64,000 nucleotides of DNA from Gnetum montanum (taxonomy: Eukaryota; Streptophyta; Gnetopsida; Gnetales; Gnetaceae). Shown here piece by piece: positions 23,501 through 35,765 of the stretch (the stretch's first letter is position 1; every line of letters starts with the position of its first letter). The position numbers and the translations under genes were made by a program. The notes beneath the pieces were generated by a model. That model was not told the DNA's origin and searched no databases. It saw nothing but the letters and a program-made list of their open reading frames with translations. The stretch lies in assembly GCA_015680685.1 (NCBI GenBank), contig MNCI01007974.1:244723-308722 (forward strand), written 5' to 3'.

Positions 23501-24652
23501 GTAAGCTGGCACCAGTCTCCGCAGCAGTTGCCACGTCTCCGGCGCCGCATCCGACGGCCGCAACACCACCGCGTGGCCCGCCGCCACCGCCGCTATCGTC
23601 GGATCCAGGGCCGAGTCTGTGCCAAAATCAATATAATATATCACCCTTCTCGTAAAACCTAGTTTTATTTTATTTTATTTTTGTGGGTAACAATAAAACA
23701 CATTTATATAACATAGTTTTTTTAAAAAATAATAATAAAGCACATTTAATTTGGGACGATGCTCACTTAATGGGTAAGTCCAAGAAGAAAATATGAGCAC
23801 CATGCCACCGCCCTTCTCCCCCTCCGTATCCTCCGAAAATCCTAGCTGCGTACCATTCTAAATTAATCAATATATATGTATACCCATTTCTTTTTAATTT
23901 TTTGGTTAAAAGCACATATTCTTCATTTAAACCTTGAAACTAGCATATGTTTGAAGCCAAATGTGCTTTTTTTCTGGCATCTATGTAGTTTGTACGCTTT
24001 AAAACGCATCTGCCTTTTTAAGAAGCAACTTTAATAATTTCCATAATAAGGTGAGTAAAATAAGATGTCTGTATTTCCATAATTCATAAAACATGGTTGC
24101 TGCAGCAGCAACGAGAACGTGAGGGCACTGAAAACTGAAAAGCCAATACATGCTGCTATGATTATAATGAAAGCCATGTTTCAAATACCAAGCAGATTTC
24201 CATCTCTGGAGTACGAGGACTATGCAATGTTGTTTTTGGCCTTTTGAAAGAAAAGAATTTGATGAGTTTACGATCATACTATCATTGTACCAGAGATTTT
24301 AAATATTTGGGCAATATCTTTGGCACTTTATTCTAGATGAAAACTGGTGTTGCAGGATATAAATTTTAAAACAAAAATCGACTATCAAGGAAGATAAAAA
24401 GAATGGAAATGATTTTACCCATTGATCTAAGTTGTTCAAGGCCACGTTTGCTATTGTAAGAGTGAGGGCGATCTCGTCCCTGAGAGATTCATGCGGATGC
24501 TTTCCAAGATCAGAGGCAAGTGCCTGCACTATGAGATGCTGATTTTGCAGCACCAGATTCAGAATGGCACGAATCTGTTTTTTCCTCCACTTTTTGCTTC
24601 TGCTTCTGAACTTTGCTCTATCCATGTCTGCCATGGCCACAGCAGCCTGCAT
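20510..24652 (-). CDS. Class 3 aldehyde dehydrogenase-like (ALDH3) gene, spliced, possibly non-functional
   Basis: ALDHs oxidise aldehydes to acids with NAD(P). Exons, read leftwards: 24652-24419 (N-terminal helices, LGKHPHESLRDE), 23616-23225 (DPTIAAVAAGHAVVLRPSD and nucleotide-fold region), 21776-21672 (GKWGSNNGQSCHAPNC, with catalytic Cys), 21550-21378 (KFFGKDPTENGYLCRI, IVYGGRHDEKKL), 21219-21129 (TQEIFGPLLPIIT), 21008-20859 (TRPIANSIYVFTNN) and 20746-20510 (MGESELDKHHGRH to stop). All listed introns are GT-AG with compatible phases. A small exon expected between 24418 and 23617, with the WNFP motif, was not found; 24185-24240 is a weak candidate. The total is about 460 residues against the usual 480 or so. 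Oddities: the general-base Glu of ELGGK is absent (VGLGHGTP), PFGG is TIQR, and exon 23616-23225 is strikingly GC-rich with a local insertion. The second ATG (24634) has the better context. This is the only host gene recognised. Confidence 0.8.
22783..23133. mobile_element. Foldback MITE in an ALDH3-like intron
   Basis: Two long inverted arms (about 22783-22925 and 22975-23133) flank a short loop. Left-arm ACAAAGCCATGGTCTTTGA matches the inverse of CAAAGACCATGGCTTTG on the right, and TGGTTAACCATGGCCATTTG matches the inverse of CAAATAGCCATGGTTAGCCA. A 5-bp direct repeat GATTA flanks it (22778-22782, 23134-23138). The ends (AGGCTCGAT / inverse of TCCCAGCCCT) vaguely recall hAT termini, but no 8-bp duplication is seen, so the superfamily is open. 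It lies inside the 1.45-kb intron at 21777-23224. No transposase is encoded. Confidence 0.8.
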
Positions 24653-25460
24653 TGTCGTCGAGTTCGATATTGTAGTGTATTACCATTTTCTGTTTTCATT
24701 TTCCAGTTTTATGATTCATGGAAGAGTACACGTGATGGTGATAAGGTGGTGAGAGGGTGGTTGTGAGTTACTGTGCGGGTGTGGAGTTTGTTGAGCTTTG
24801 AGTGTTTGGTGGACGAAAGCTCTGCTTCTTCCAACGCTCTGCACTTTTATTAATTACCTCGCGTCGCCTCCATTGTTTTCTGTGCTTTGAATTCTAAGGT
24901 GTTTTTAAAAATAGTTAATTGGTTGCTGCTGCGGCTTTCTTCCACGCTGAGCCAGAAATTTCATGCTCTTGTCTGCATGCAATTTCGGAATTTCTGTTAA
25001 GGATAACATCTATTCTGACGAATCTGGACTTAGAAGCTAAGCTGAAATTTCGTGACCTAACCATTAACCATGCACACCTAGATTGGTTCAACTACGTACA
25101 CGCAGTTATATGGGATATTAAGATTGGGTGCGACCTAAAAAATTTCGAAATCTGTGATTTGACGACACGGTACAGATTTTTTTTTTTTTTCTCAGCTCGT
25201 ACCTGCAAAAAAGTTAAAACTGAATCAGTCGCATTTTAACACTGAAAACTGAAAGTGCAATCCAACCCTGCCTGCCGAATGTGGCATCAGGATTTCTTGT
25301 TTGCATGTATGTGGAGGGAAAGAATTGTGTATCAGTCGGCGCTTTGCAGGAAAGCAAGGTATTAATTATTAAGTAATGCATAGGCCATTGCGTCTTGATC
25401 ATGTCATGAGGTTGCTTCTTCGGCGGATGGTCATCCCGACCTGAAATTTGACGCATAACT
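24653..25460. other. Upstream region of the ALDH3-like gene
   Basis: No repeat signature and no convincing ORF. The stretch is less AT-rich than the transposon regions and should hold the 5' UTR and promoter. I could not fix a TATA box. AATTAATAAAAG on the minus strand (24845-24856) is only a candidate. Confidence 0.35.
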
Positions 25461-28400
25461 TAGGCGTTTTTGCTGCTATTTTGCGTGGAACACACCCTCC
25501 AAAATTTTTAAAACGCATGAGTGAATAAAAATGTGTAGATTTACCTAAAAGTAATGAATGTGGATATATATGTTAAGTTTTTGAAAATTTTTAATATGGA
25601 TATATATAATAAGGAAATGTCTAATATGTATTTGAAATTTCAGATTCTATTATTATTATATGGTTATCTTCATGATAAATAATTACATTGTTTTTTTGTT
25701 TTATCCCAAATTTCACAGGTATAAAGTATAAAGTGCCAACAATGTTGGTTCCTAAAGGAGCTTTAAACAATGCATGAAAAAACACAAATTCAATTCCACA
25801 AATTTTTACTTGAATATTTGACAATACTTAGAATGGATTTCTTTTAAAATAAAAAATGGTTTTTAAAAAAATGCAAGATACCTTTTAATAATTTGAAATT
25901 AGGGTCCTTGTTTTTATGCATGTTTGATTAATATTCGGTACACTTCTTATGTTTTAAAAATGGAAATGGAAACAAAAATGCTTTTACCAAGTTTTGATAT
26001 GTTTTTAAAGTCTCAAAACCCTTATCAAGGAAGTGATATAGGAACAATAATTTTAGCTTTAAAAAGTGTTGCAAATATCATATTTAAGTTTCAAAAAAAT
26101 TTTAAAAAGATAAGTAAAATAGACATGGTCTTTACCCTTCACTATTACCTTTACATTTTCATTTTCTGCTTGATCAAGAGATAGTGAGAGTTACCATTTG
26201 AGATTTTTTGTATAAAGCCAAGAGGTACTATTTTGTATAAAGCATTTATAAGATTTTATGAAGTCTATGAATCAAAAGAGATCTATTGAATAGACATTAC
26301 ATTCATCTCATAGAAAATAAAAATAGATTCAACAAAGCAACCAAGCAATACTAGATCTCACAAAAATAGATCATATAAACTTTTTGTTCTAGTCATATAC
26401 TTTTGTTTAAAATGGTAAGTCAGAAAAATATTGAAAAATATGTTCCTCGTCCTCAAGAGCTCCTAACCAACACAACCTACATATGCCTTCTTCTCTAGGG
26501 ATGTTAATCCATCTCCCACTTTCTATCTTGAATCAATGTGAACTCATAAAGAAGCTTGGTGATGAATTTGTGAGATCTTATTGGAATTTTAGCTTATAAA
26601 TTTTTGATTCTAGTTAATTGCCTCTAATATGAGGTCATTTCATAATTTCATCACTTCTTGACTAGAATTCAACAAATAGATTTATTTATTTATAGAAGTA
26701 AAATTTTTTCTTGCCTTCCATATTTGACCATAAATTTCCTAACATTTGCTTCTTAACTAACTTACGTATGTGTTTAGGATTACTTTGTACTACCTCTAAT
26801 GAGATGTTCCATGTCTTTTAATCATTGCATCCTATGGAAATAACATTTTTATTCATTTGTACCTTCAATAACTACTTTAGAACATTTGATTTGCTTGGTT
26901 TTTGCCAAATTTCAAATATAGCTAATGAATTGATAAAGAGATTCAACTTCTAAGGGAAGCTATATTCTAAACGTTACATTGAATAAGGTGCTTGTAACTT
27001 TTCCTTCAATTTATATATAAATAAATGAGGTGGGGTTTATTAGAACCTAAAACATTTTTTCACACTATTTACCTCTAAGATATATCATCAAATTAGAACT
27101 TTATAATGAATCAAGTGATTGTACCTTTTCCTTCAATTATATATAAAATTATGAGCTTTGGTTGGGTGGTGATGGGGGAGTTGGGTATAGGTGTTTTGGG
27201 GGATGGGGTGAGTTGGTGTAATAATATTTACCTGCAAGAAATATAGTCAAATTGGAACTTTATTTCATGCCCTAAAGAAGAGGTATTTTAAGATTGGTTG
27301 TAAAGATGAAAATCTAAAAAGGCTTCCTCAAAATCGTTAGGCCTTTCCTTTTTGTTGATTTGGAGCTTCTCTTCTTTGTATTACTTCTTTGCTTTTGTAC
27401 TCTAAATTTTTACTTTCAATATATATTTTTGTGGTCCAACACCAATATTAAAACTTTATAACTCAATATTGTCTACCAAAATCAAACCCATAACTTGGAG
27501 TTTCCAAATCAAGAGTTTTACCACTAGGCTAATACCTCATTGTTTATTTCATATATGAAAATATGTTTTACACTCTTTTATTAGCAAAACAATTTTTACA
27601 TTAAGTTTTAGCTTTCATATAGCATATACGTACAACATTGACAACCTAAAAAAGTTTTCTTCTAATCTTTGAAGCCTATAATCCTAATAATTTATATTTG
27701 TTTGTAATTGTATATAGAATCTTAATTTCTCTTTCAGTTTTATCCTTGATACATTTTTGCCATTTGTAGTTATTCATATAATGAATGTTAGAAATAGTGT
27801 GAATGTGTGCCTCCTAACTCCTCTATCTCCATATCACTTGATGTTGAGTAAAGTAGGAAGTTGTTGTAGTTCTTATTTTGATGTTGATGTATTAGGAGTT
27901 ATAAGTATCTTTGTTTGAAAAATAAAGGGTCTTAGAATATTAGGGATTGAGAAAATTACTAAAAAGAGCAAGAGGAGGCTAAGAGCCTTCATGTATGGCC
28001 CATGCTCTAAGAGGTAAAATCCTCTACAAAAAAGTACAAATAGGGATGACTTCCTCCCATTGCAACTTGCCTTGAATTTTTAATTAAAGTAAATAGAAGC
28101 TCTCCCTTTCTTCGATTCTTGAGTATTCTTGTGCAAGCTTTGTGTGCTTGGGAAAGCTCTTCTAGCTTTCCCTCTTTTCTCTTCTTACATTCTTACATGG
28201 ATCTTTCAATTTGAGGAGTGAACTCCCTTCTATGGATTTCTCTCCCAAGTTCTTACAAGAATTTCTCTCATAATTTCTCACATTTTATGCATTCTAACAT
28301 ATTTCTTGCATGTATGTTTCAATTTGATGCTCTCACAAGTTTTTGAAGTAAATTACATGTTTTCTCATGTTAGTAATCAAGAATTGAAGAATTTAGAAGT

Positions 28401-28849
28401 GATTTTATGTTCTATTTCATGGGATTAACTTCCAATTTGTAGAGTCATGCTAATTTCTCTCTTGTTTTATGTTCTTGTTGAAGGGTTTTAGCTCCTTCCA
28501 TGTTAATTTCATGTAAAAGCTCATAAATCTCTTTGCATGACTTATTCCAAGCTTCTCTAGCTTGTGAAATTCTTTTCTTATGTTTGTCTTATGTTTCTAA
28601 AAGCATATGAAGAGAATTAAGTGAAGATTTAGGAGTTTACGCATGTTCATGTGGGTTTTATGCATATTACATACATATGTTGAGTTTAAGGCTCATTTGA
28701 TGTTTATCTCTTAATTTAAGCTTGCCTCACCATGTTTAAAGGTTTTGTAGCATGTTTTAAGCTTATATTCTCAAGTTTAGAGCCTCACATTTTCTCAAAT
28801 TACTTTTAAAGGTTTTTTTTGGTGTTTTTCTTTATATTTTGTACAATTT
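25461..28849. other. AT-rich intergenic sequence with unclassified decayed repeats
   Basis: I see no gene. An imperfect two-copy tandem of about 127 bp lies near 26985-27250; both copies contain TTTTCCTTCAATT followed by TATATA and later a TCAAATT.GAACTTTAT block. The stretch 27900-28860 has an LTR-like look (ACAAATAGGG followed by CT-rich leader), but no partner LTR was found. Confidence 0.4.
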
Positions 28850-29310
28850 ACAAGTTCACCATGGCTTGTGGTGAATACAAAGACATTTTTGGGTGATCAT
28901 GACTTTACCATGACTCATGGTAAGTACCCATGACCTCATCATGACCTATGGTAATAGACCCCAAGCCATGGTTCAATCATGATCTAAGATTTCTATAGTC
29001 CCATGAATCAGTATCCACTTGTGAGATCAAATTTGAAGTATAGGAGGTACCACAAAGGCCAGGATGTTCACCACAACCTAAGCATGATTCATGGCTAGCT
29101 TGCAGTTTACTCAAAGTTACTTTTAAAAAAAAAAAATTGAGAGACCACAACTCGCAATGGGCTTGTGATATAATAACACAACTTGATCATGACCCATGAT
29201 AAAATACCATAACTCATGGAATTGTAAACCACAAATTCTTTGTTACTTGTGGTCAACTCGTAGTAGGAAAAATCATCACCAAAGAAGCTAAATTTTTTTT
29301 TGTAGCTTGC
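28850..29310. repeat. Second CATGACTCATGG palindromic array
   Basis: The words CCATGACTCATGG, CTTGTGGTGA and CATGACC.ATGGTAA recur irregularly at 28855-28990 and 29070-29270. This is the same vocabulary as at 10871-11280. No coding potential is visible. Confidence 0.5.
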
Positions 29311-29389
29311 TCTAAGAAACCTTATTCCATTACCAACTTTTAACAATGAAGATCCAATTAGCTAAATAAATTCATTACTTTTACATTTG

Positions 29390-29900
29390 TACTTTGAAAT
29401 TTAAAATTATGATTTTCATTTCTTGTATTTATTTCCCAAATCATAATTTTTATTTTCTTCACATTAACTTGCAATCTAGAACACAAACAAATCTTTTTAG
29501 AATTTGTAACATATATTGCATACCCTTCTTAGAGGTAGAAATTAAAGGTGATCTCATGGGATCCTATCTTGATAGCATGCTAATGGTTTTCTATATATAT
29601 TGATATCTACAACTTATCAATAAAGAGGCCAAAGAGAGTTAGGGATAAAGGGCATCCTTGTTTTACTTCAATTTAACTTGAGAATTTAAAAATTATTCTT
29701 TGAATTCTTATCTTTGAGCTTAATGATGATTTCTTCATATAGTTTTTCTATTACTATAATCAATTCTATAGGATGCCTAATTTATGTAAGCACAATCATA
29801 GTATTTTACAAATCATATAATCATATAATTTTGCAAAGCCAACAAAGCAAGTAAACCATTTTTTATGATGCTTTTTTGAAGCTTCCATACAATATCTAAG
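29390..29900 (-). pseudogene. LINE reverse transcriptase fragment
   Basis: The minus strand reads VKQGCPLSLTLFGLFIDKL (29667-29612), the RT motif before the catalytic box. Before it, near 29860-29760, comes a decayed CFVDFKKAFD-like block (CFVGFAKLYD). After it comes an LQVNVKKIKIMI piece near 29470-29430. The catalytic DD box is not recognisable. The type is similar to other plant non-LTR elements; clade not assigned. Confidence 0.65.
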
Positions 29901-30329
29901 TGTAATTAAGTGATCAACTATGGAGTGGTTCTACTTAAAACTAGCTTAACACATTACTTTGATATTATTGACTTCTACCTAAGTGCTAAGTCTATTTTTT
30001 TAAATAGTGCCTAACAACTTATCAAAGATATTACTTACAACTATCATGTAATAGATTAAATTGTTTTCATATATATCCTCTTTTATCTAGAAGTATTGCC
30101 TTGCTAACTTGCCATTAGTGGTGTAAGCCACGCTTCATAATTATGTTAGTTGATAACAAATTTCTCTATGATTAAGAGTCTTTACCCATATAAGAAATTT
30201 AACATACAAACCATTAGAATCAATATTTTTTCAAGTAGCCAATCTATTAATTCTTTCTATTACTTTATTGGAGAAAATCAGATGGATATATGAACTAAAA
30301 CAATAATTATCAACTCTTGAAAAGAGATT

Positions 30330-33300
30330 ATTATATAATTAGAGATCTTGTGATACACCATTTAAAATTATAAAAGAACATTTGAATTAGAAATAACAAT
30401 GCAAAAAATAGTGTAGGGACAGTGTTTCAAAGTGGACAAGAAAAAAGAGAAAACTTTAATGATATTTTTATAGAATTTTTAAGTACAACACTTGATGAGG
30501 CATCTAGTAGAAAATTTATATTCCTTTGTAATCTTGGATGCATAAAAATTTTTATGTGTACTAAGACTATAGTTTAGGCTCATTTTGAAGTGTAGTGATG
30601 TATCCTTGATGTGTTACCACACCTAGTGCATTGACACCGTGGTATCATCATACCTAGTGTCTACAAACTAGTTTCATTATAAGTTCAAAAGCTATAAATA
30701 CCCAAGGGGAAAAGCTAAAAATCATCTTTCATTTTTAATTTTCTTTTGTACTAGATAAGTTTGTAGTTTATTTTTGTTGTGTGTTTTGATTTGTTGTTTC
30801 ATTTTGTAGTGAGACTCTGTTGTAGTACTGTCATGCTCTTGTAACCTAAAACTATTTGATCAATGTGGAGTCAAGTGTTTGCATAATGAATAAAACTCAA
30901 TTTGATTTCCTTAAATTCTTCACTTTTATTTTATGAAAACTTGATGGTGATATCTCATTAAAGAAATTATTTATTATATTTAAAATTTAAAATTATATTA
31001 ATTCTCTGAAACATATTAGTATAATTGTGTGGACCTTTACATTGATTCTTCCTTATCTGAGGAGGTCATACCTATACAAAATGATGTTGCATCATCGAGG
31101 GTGTGATTGAGGAGATTTTATCATTTTCATGTATTAGTATCACACCTATCCCATAAGGGATTGTGACATGATTTATACATATGTTTGATTTTTGTGTTAA
31201 ACATATTTTGCAAGGGATTGTAACATGAAGATGTATTTTACTTCTCTTTTATGTATGACTACTACACATGCATCAGAAGGGATTGTAATGAGTTATTATT
31301 ATTATTTTATTTTTTACATTTATAAAATGCATAAAAATTATATAAATATTATTTTCATATCATGGCAACATGGGTACCTTCACTTGTATTATATAGATAT
31401 TAACATTTTTATTTATTAAATGTAACAATATACATAAGTAAACTATGCAATTCACATTCTCATCATCTTTGGTATTTATAATTAGTTTTCTATGAAAAAT
31501 GTTAATAGACCTTTTGTGGTCTCAGACAAGGGGATCCCTATCATTAACATTGATGTTGGGGAAGACATCTATGAACTATTTATTTTACTTGTACATTCAT
31601 AATTTTGATTTTTCTTAGTTATTGATTTTCTAGGAAATAAAGGGTTGTAGTAATCATGGCAGAATTGAACAATGAAAATAGGTTAAAGAAAAAGATTCAA
31701 TTAGTCCAAATTAATTTTAAAAATATGGTGAATTAAGAAGCATCTTCCATGTGGTGATCTTTCATCAAAACAAACTAGGATGATGGCACAATGCACATAG
31801 GTTATTTCACAAAGAGTCTAGGAAAGCTGCAACTACTACCTTTGAGGGTGCTTTGTTCAATCAAGACTTCATTAAGGATTTGGTGGTAAATTATGAACCC
31901 ATGTCACCCCAACAATTATAGTATGTTGTTCATGAGAAGTAAGAAATTTGTGATATGATTATGGATAAGAGTACAAGTATATACATGTTGAGAAAAAGGA
32001 ATGACATTTTCTTAGAGACTTCCATTGCTATAAGATGAATGATTCTAGGGGAAGGAAATCTATGCATCTTTATTTGTTAGAACTAAGCTATAATTGTGAT
32101 AACCTGAAGCTATTTTCCATCCTATGTTTGTCTTACCTTCATTTGAATGTACCATTATATTCATGGACCTACTACGGTCAAACTCATAAAGTAGTTTACA
32201 TTCCAACTGAAAGCATTGATGAGAGAAAACTTAAAAGGTTTGAAATGATTTCCATTCTAACATTGAAGAGGTAGTTAAATGATGATCCAAAACTTTAGTT
32301 TTAAGTCTTTATCATTGCTTGTGGGCCATAAGGATTGAACTATGAGTGATAGAAACTTCATCTTTTTTTCCCACACATTTATCAATCTTGCTAAAACATG
32401 GTATCAATCTCCTCCACCCAATTACATCTTCTCTTAGATATATTTGTTAAAAGCCTTCAATTTAAGGTTTTAATCTTATGACCAAGTTGCAAATACTAGA
32501 AATAAGATAGTAGGATAGAAGTAAGATACTAATAAATCATTTAATGTGGCAATAGAATGATATAATTACATGATCAATCAGTGTTCAAATCATGGATTTA
32601 GCAAACATGACCAATTGATGTACTTGGTAGAAGAAATAAGAATGAAAACTTGTCAAAGGATGGATATGTATGTATAAAAAATCTCTACTAGAGATCACTG
32701 TCTTAAAATGCAGTTATGTTAGATGTTGTAACTAGATTAGAAGGTAAATGACATAAGCATACTATTATATAGGATTTCAACACAAATCCTTGATAGCAAA
32801 AGAATGTTAAGAATGTTGAATGTAAGATTTAAGCTTTTGATACCATTGAAATCTTTATGCAAAAAAGCATAAGAACTAAGAAGACTTTAGCAGATCTTAC
32901 CATGTTGTTGACAAGGTTTGGAATGTATTAAATCAAAACATTCATAGGATTCTAGATGATTTTGTAGCACTTCACTTAATATAGCTTTATCAATGGTCAA
33001 CCTAGAAAACAATTAGGACTAGATGACATTGGAAGTGGTGATGCTACTTTGCATCTCTAAATGCAAACTTGAAGGTTTATCCTTGTTGGTTGGGTGAGTA
33101 GTAGTAAAAGGAACCAATAGAAGATCCATTTTGGGGCATTTTGAATGCTCTTGTACTCTAATGAACTAATTGAATTATTGCCTACAGATTTAGTAATGTT
33201 GTACTTTCACTTTTTCATCTATAGTAATTCAAGTTCTCCATCTTTGTCTAGTTGCACCACCTATAATTTATTGTTATGTGAATTTGATTGAGATGAAGCA

Positions 33301-33814
33301 AAGGATGAGATTTATCCATATGAGGGATGGACTCATGTTTGATGTTAATGTTTCACTAGTTGTTGAGAATCCATGGGTGTCTCATCAACAAAATCCATAA
33401 GGGTAAAAAAAGTAGAAGACTATTATGGAAAGGACCCACTTTCAAATTCTTGATAGCTTAGTAGCATGAGCAAACTTGATGCAAAATTTCCTACATGTTA
33501 GTGATAGTTGCATTACATAGAGCACTTAATTAGTATCATGCTTGGTTAGCAATTACCTCTTGGGCATTAATGATTGATTAGGATATTTCTTTTCTTGTTA
33601 ATATTTGATTACTTAACTATTTCATAGATTTAAATTTAACTATTTATTTAACTTATTTCTTTATCATTCCATGTGTTTATTTCCCATTCTATTTATAAAT
33701 CTCTAATGATGGGATTTTGTAATTTGTATAATTATTTTTGTTTTATTTTAGTGATTTATTTTTAAAAATGAATTAAAAAGAAGGAAAGTAGCATACATGA
33801 TGTGCTATGGTATA
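30330..33814. other. AT-rich sequence without a recognisable gene
   Basis: An LTR-like segment is possible at 30590-30960: repeated ACC.AGTG words, GCTATAAATACCC near 30693, then a T-rich leader. Three GGGATTGTRACATG-type words occur near 31155-31300. Short ORFs (for example 32035-32274) have no recognisable domain. I could not identify the source of 31500-33400. Confidence 0.35.
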
Positions 33815-33873
33815 TTTTTTATCATCATTATCATCATCCTAGGCTTGTCTCAACAAAATTGGGTTGGCTACAT
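33815..33873 (-). repeat. RTE-type LINE 3' terminus with trinucleotide tail
   Basis: The minus strand reads TGTAGCCAACCCAATTTTGT followed by TGAGACAAGCCTAGGATGATG and more GAT-type repeats. This matches the remembered consensus end of plant RTE LINEs (TAGCCGACCCCA...GGGACAAGGCT followed by a simple repeat). The element body upstream is not preserved. Confidence 0.5.
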
Positions 33874-34009
33874 AACTTCTTTTTCATCATTTACCTTTAT
33901 GAAGAGCTAGATCTTTGTTTATGAAGTAGGTTCACTTCAAAAATAAATCACCTTCAAATACTAAATCTAGATATTATGTAAAGATAAAACATTTTCCTAC
34001 AAAACAAGA

Positions 34010-34950
34010 AAACTAGTTATCTTCAATTAATTTATTTGAAGATTACAATAGGATTCTCAAAACCCACACACATTCAAAACATGTTATACTTAAATGATAT
34101 TGTAGAGCATGAGGCTTTACAACCACACAATGGCTATTCTTAATGCAAGACAAAATCAATTAAAGAATCTCTACCATAACTCAAGACTAAAATTTCAACT
34201 CAAAAGTAAGACACAAGAGAATAAAAAATAAAGACCAACACATCACAAGTTGATCTTGAAGTTGCAATCACCAATTACACTCAATCAATGTGCTCACCCA
34301 CTCTCTCTTGCTTAGCTTTCCACTCTCAAGAGCTCACACTCTTACTCATCCTACTAACAATGATGAATACATTTATATTTATGAAAAACTAGAGGATAAG
34401 AAACCTAGAAACCTTTCTTTAACTTCATTTGAGGCTCTTCTGATGTTTCCCAAGTCTTCTCACCTTCTCTCTGGTTGTTTCCATCCTTTTTCATCATGTT
34501 CTAGTTATTTTCTAAATTGGAATGGGTGTTTTCAGAAGTTTTTCCACCCGTATGGGTTGTCTCTAATCTTGGGAAGACATCTCTATGTCAACCTAACTTT
34601 CAAGTAAGATGTCTACTACTTTTTAAGATGTCTCCTTTGGCTGCTAAGATGTCTTTACAATTGGAAAGACATCTTACCTAAGAGGTCCATTTGTAGTAAA
34701 GACATCTCATCTAAGAGGTCTCATGTTCTAGGAAGATGTCTCCCTTGAGATGTCTTCTTCTTAGTCAAGACATCTCCATCGAGATGTCAATCCAAATAGC
34801 AAGATGTCTAATCTAATCTCTAGATGTCTCCTATCAACCCAAGCCTTAGTCAAGACATATTCTAGCCCTTTGATACATCTCTCAAGTGTCTAAAACCTGC
34901 AAAACCTACATGTAGGGAAGAATAAGGGGTTCGAAAGAGTCATTTCTACA
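34010..34950 (-). repeat. Chromovirus LTR (older copy), left edge decayed
   Basis: The right edge ...TTCTACA followed by CTAGCTCTTCCATCC (polypurine-tract complement) matches the edges at 36741 and 39523. Positions 34340-34560 align with 36180-36380 and 38985-39170. A dense array of AGATGTCT/AGACATCT words fills 34575-34870, upstream (minus strand) of TATAAATA near 34368. Confidence 0.7.
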
Positions 34951-34999
34951 CTAGCTCTTCCATCCTTCAAAAAGTGAACTCAGGTAAACAATGAAGTAA

Positions 35000-35765
35000 G
35001 GATAGAAGTAAGCCCCCACTCATGTAGTTTGGTCTCATGTATTCATACAAGATCATCAATAGATTGATCCTCCCAATGGATCAAATATTCATGCCTCTTT
35101 ACTCCCTAAGTGCTAGAAGCTTCCCTCCACTTGAGTACGATTACCTTCCTCTCCATTGAAGGCTTGGACTGATCAATAGTCCTCTTCAATTCATTAATGC
35201 TACATTGTATGATCTCCTCTTCAATTGGTCCATGATAGTACATTATGTCTAAAACATTAAACATAAAAGGCATTCCAACATCATTTGGTAAATTAATCTC
35301 AAAATAATTATCATTGATCTTAGCCTTGATTTTGAAAGGCCCCATCTTCTTAGTTTTCAATTTGGAGAAGTTAACACCTCTCAACTACTTCTTCTTCAAG
35401 TTCACCCAAACCAAGTCACCAAAAACAGAATTAGATTTCCATTTGTTTTATTCCTTTTAAGAACTTTCTTTTTAGTCTTCTTTTTAAGATTTGATTTTAC
35501 TTGTGCATGGAGATCCCTCATCTCTTGTACAAGTTCAACATTAAGTTGAGCTTCACCATCAAAGCTCTTCAAATTGTCCACCATTTTTTGGACAAAACTC
35601 ATAGTTCACCTCAAATGGGCCTTTACCAATAACAACATGAAAAGCATGATTATATGAAAACTCAGCATGACACAATAATTTTTCCCACCTATTTGGTTAT
35701 CCATCATATAAGCATCTCAATATGTTTAGTAAGGATTTGTTCACCACTTTTCTTTGACCATTTGA
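35000..35765 (-). pseudogene. Chromovirus integrase C-terminus and chromodomain-like tail
   Basis: From right to left: NGQRKVVNKSLLNILRCL and AEFSYNHAFHVVIGKGPFEV (35765-35600) form the end of the integrase core. Next comes a lysine-rich linker (35602-35402), then the GPF/Y module KKMGPFKI..INDNYFEINLP and FNVLDIMYYHG (35384-35240). A chromodomain-like KRHEYLIHWEDQSIDD follows (35100-35050, after one in-frame stop). Integrase inserts the DNA copy, and chromodomains steer integration to chromatin. The pol gene is cut at 35766 by the neighbouring LTR, inside the integrase NGQ motif. Confidence 0.8.

Noticed and set aside
23196-23662. Several long plus-strand and second-frame ORFs
   Set aside because: They are shadows of the GC-rich ALDH3-like exon, whose minus-strand frame alone shows family motifs.
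23999-24277. 92-residue minus-strand ORF as an ALDH exon
   Set aside because: Its frame shows no ALDH motif. Another frame at 24185-24240 has a faint resemblance, but no compatible splice phase was found.
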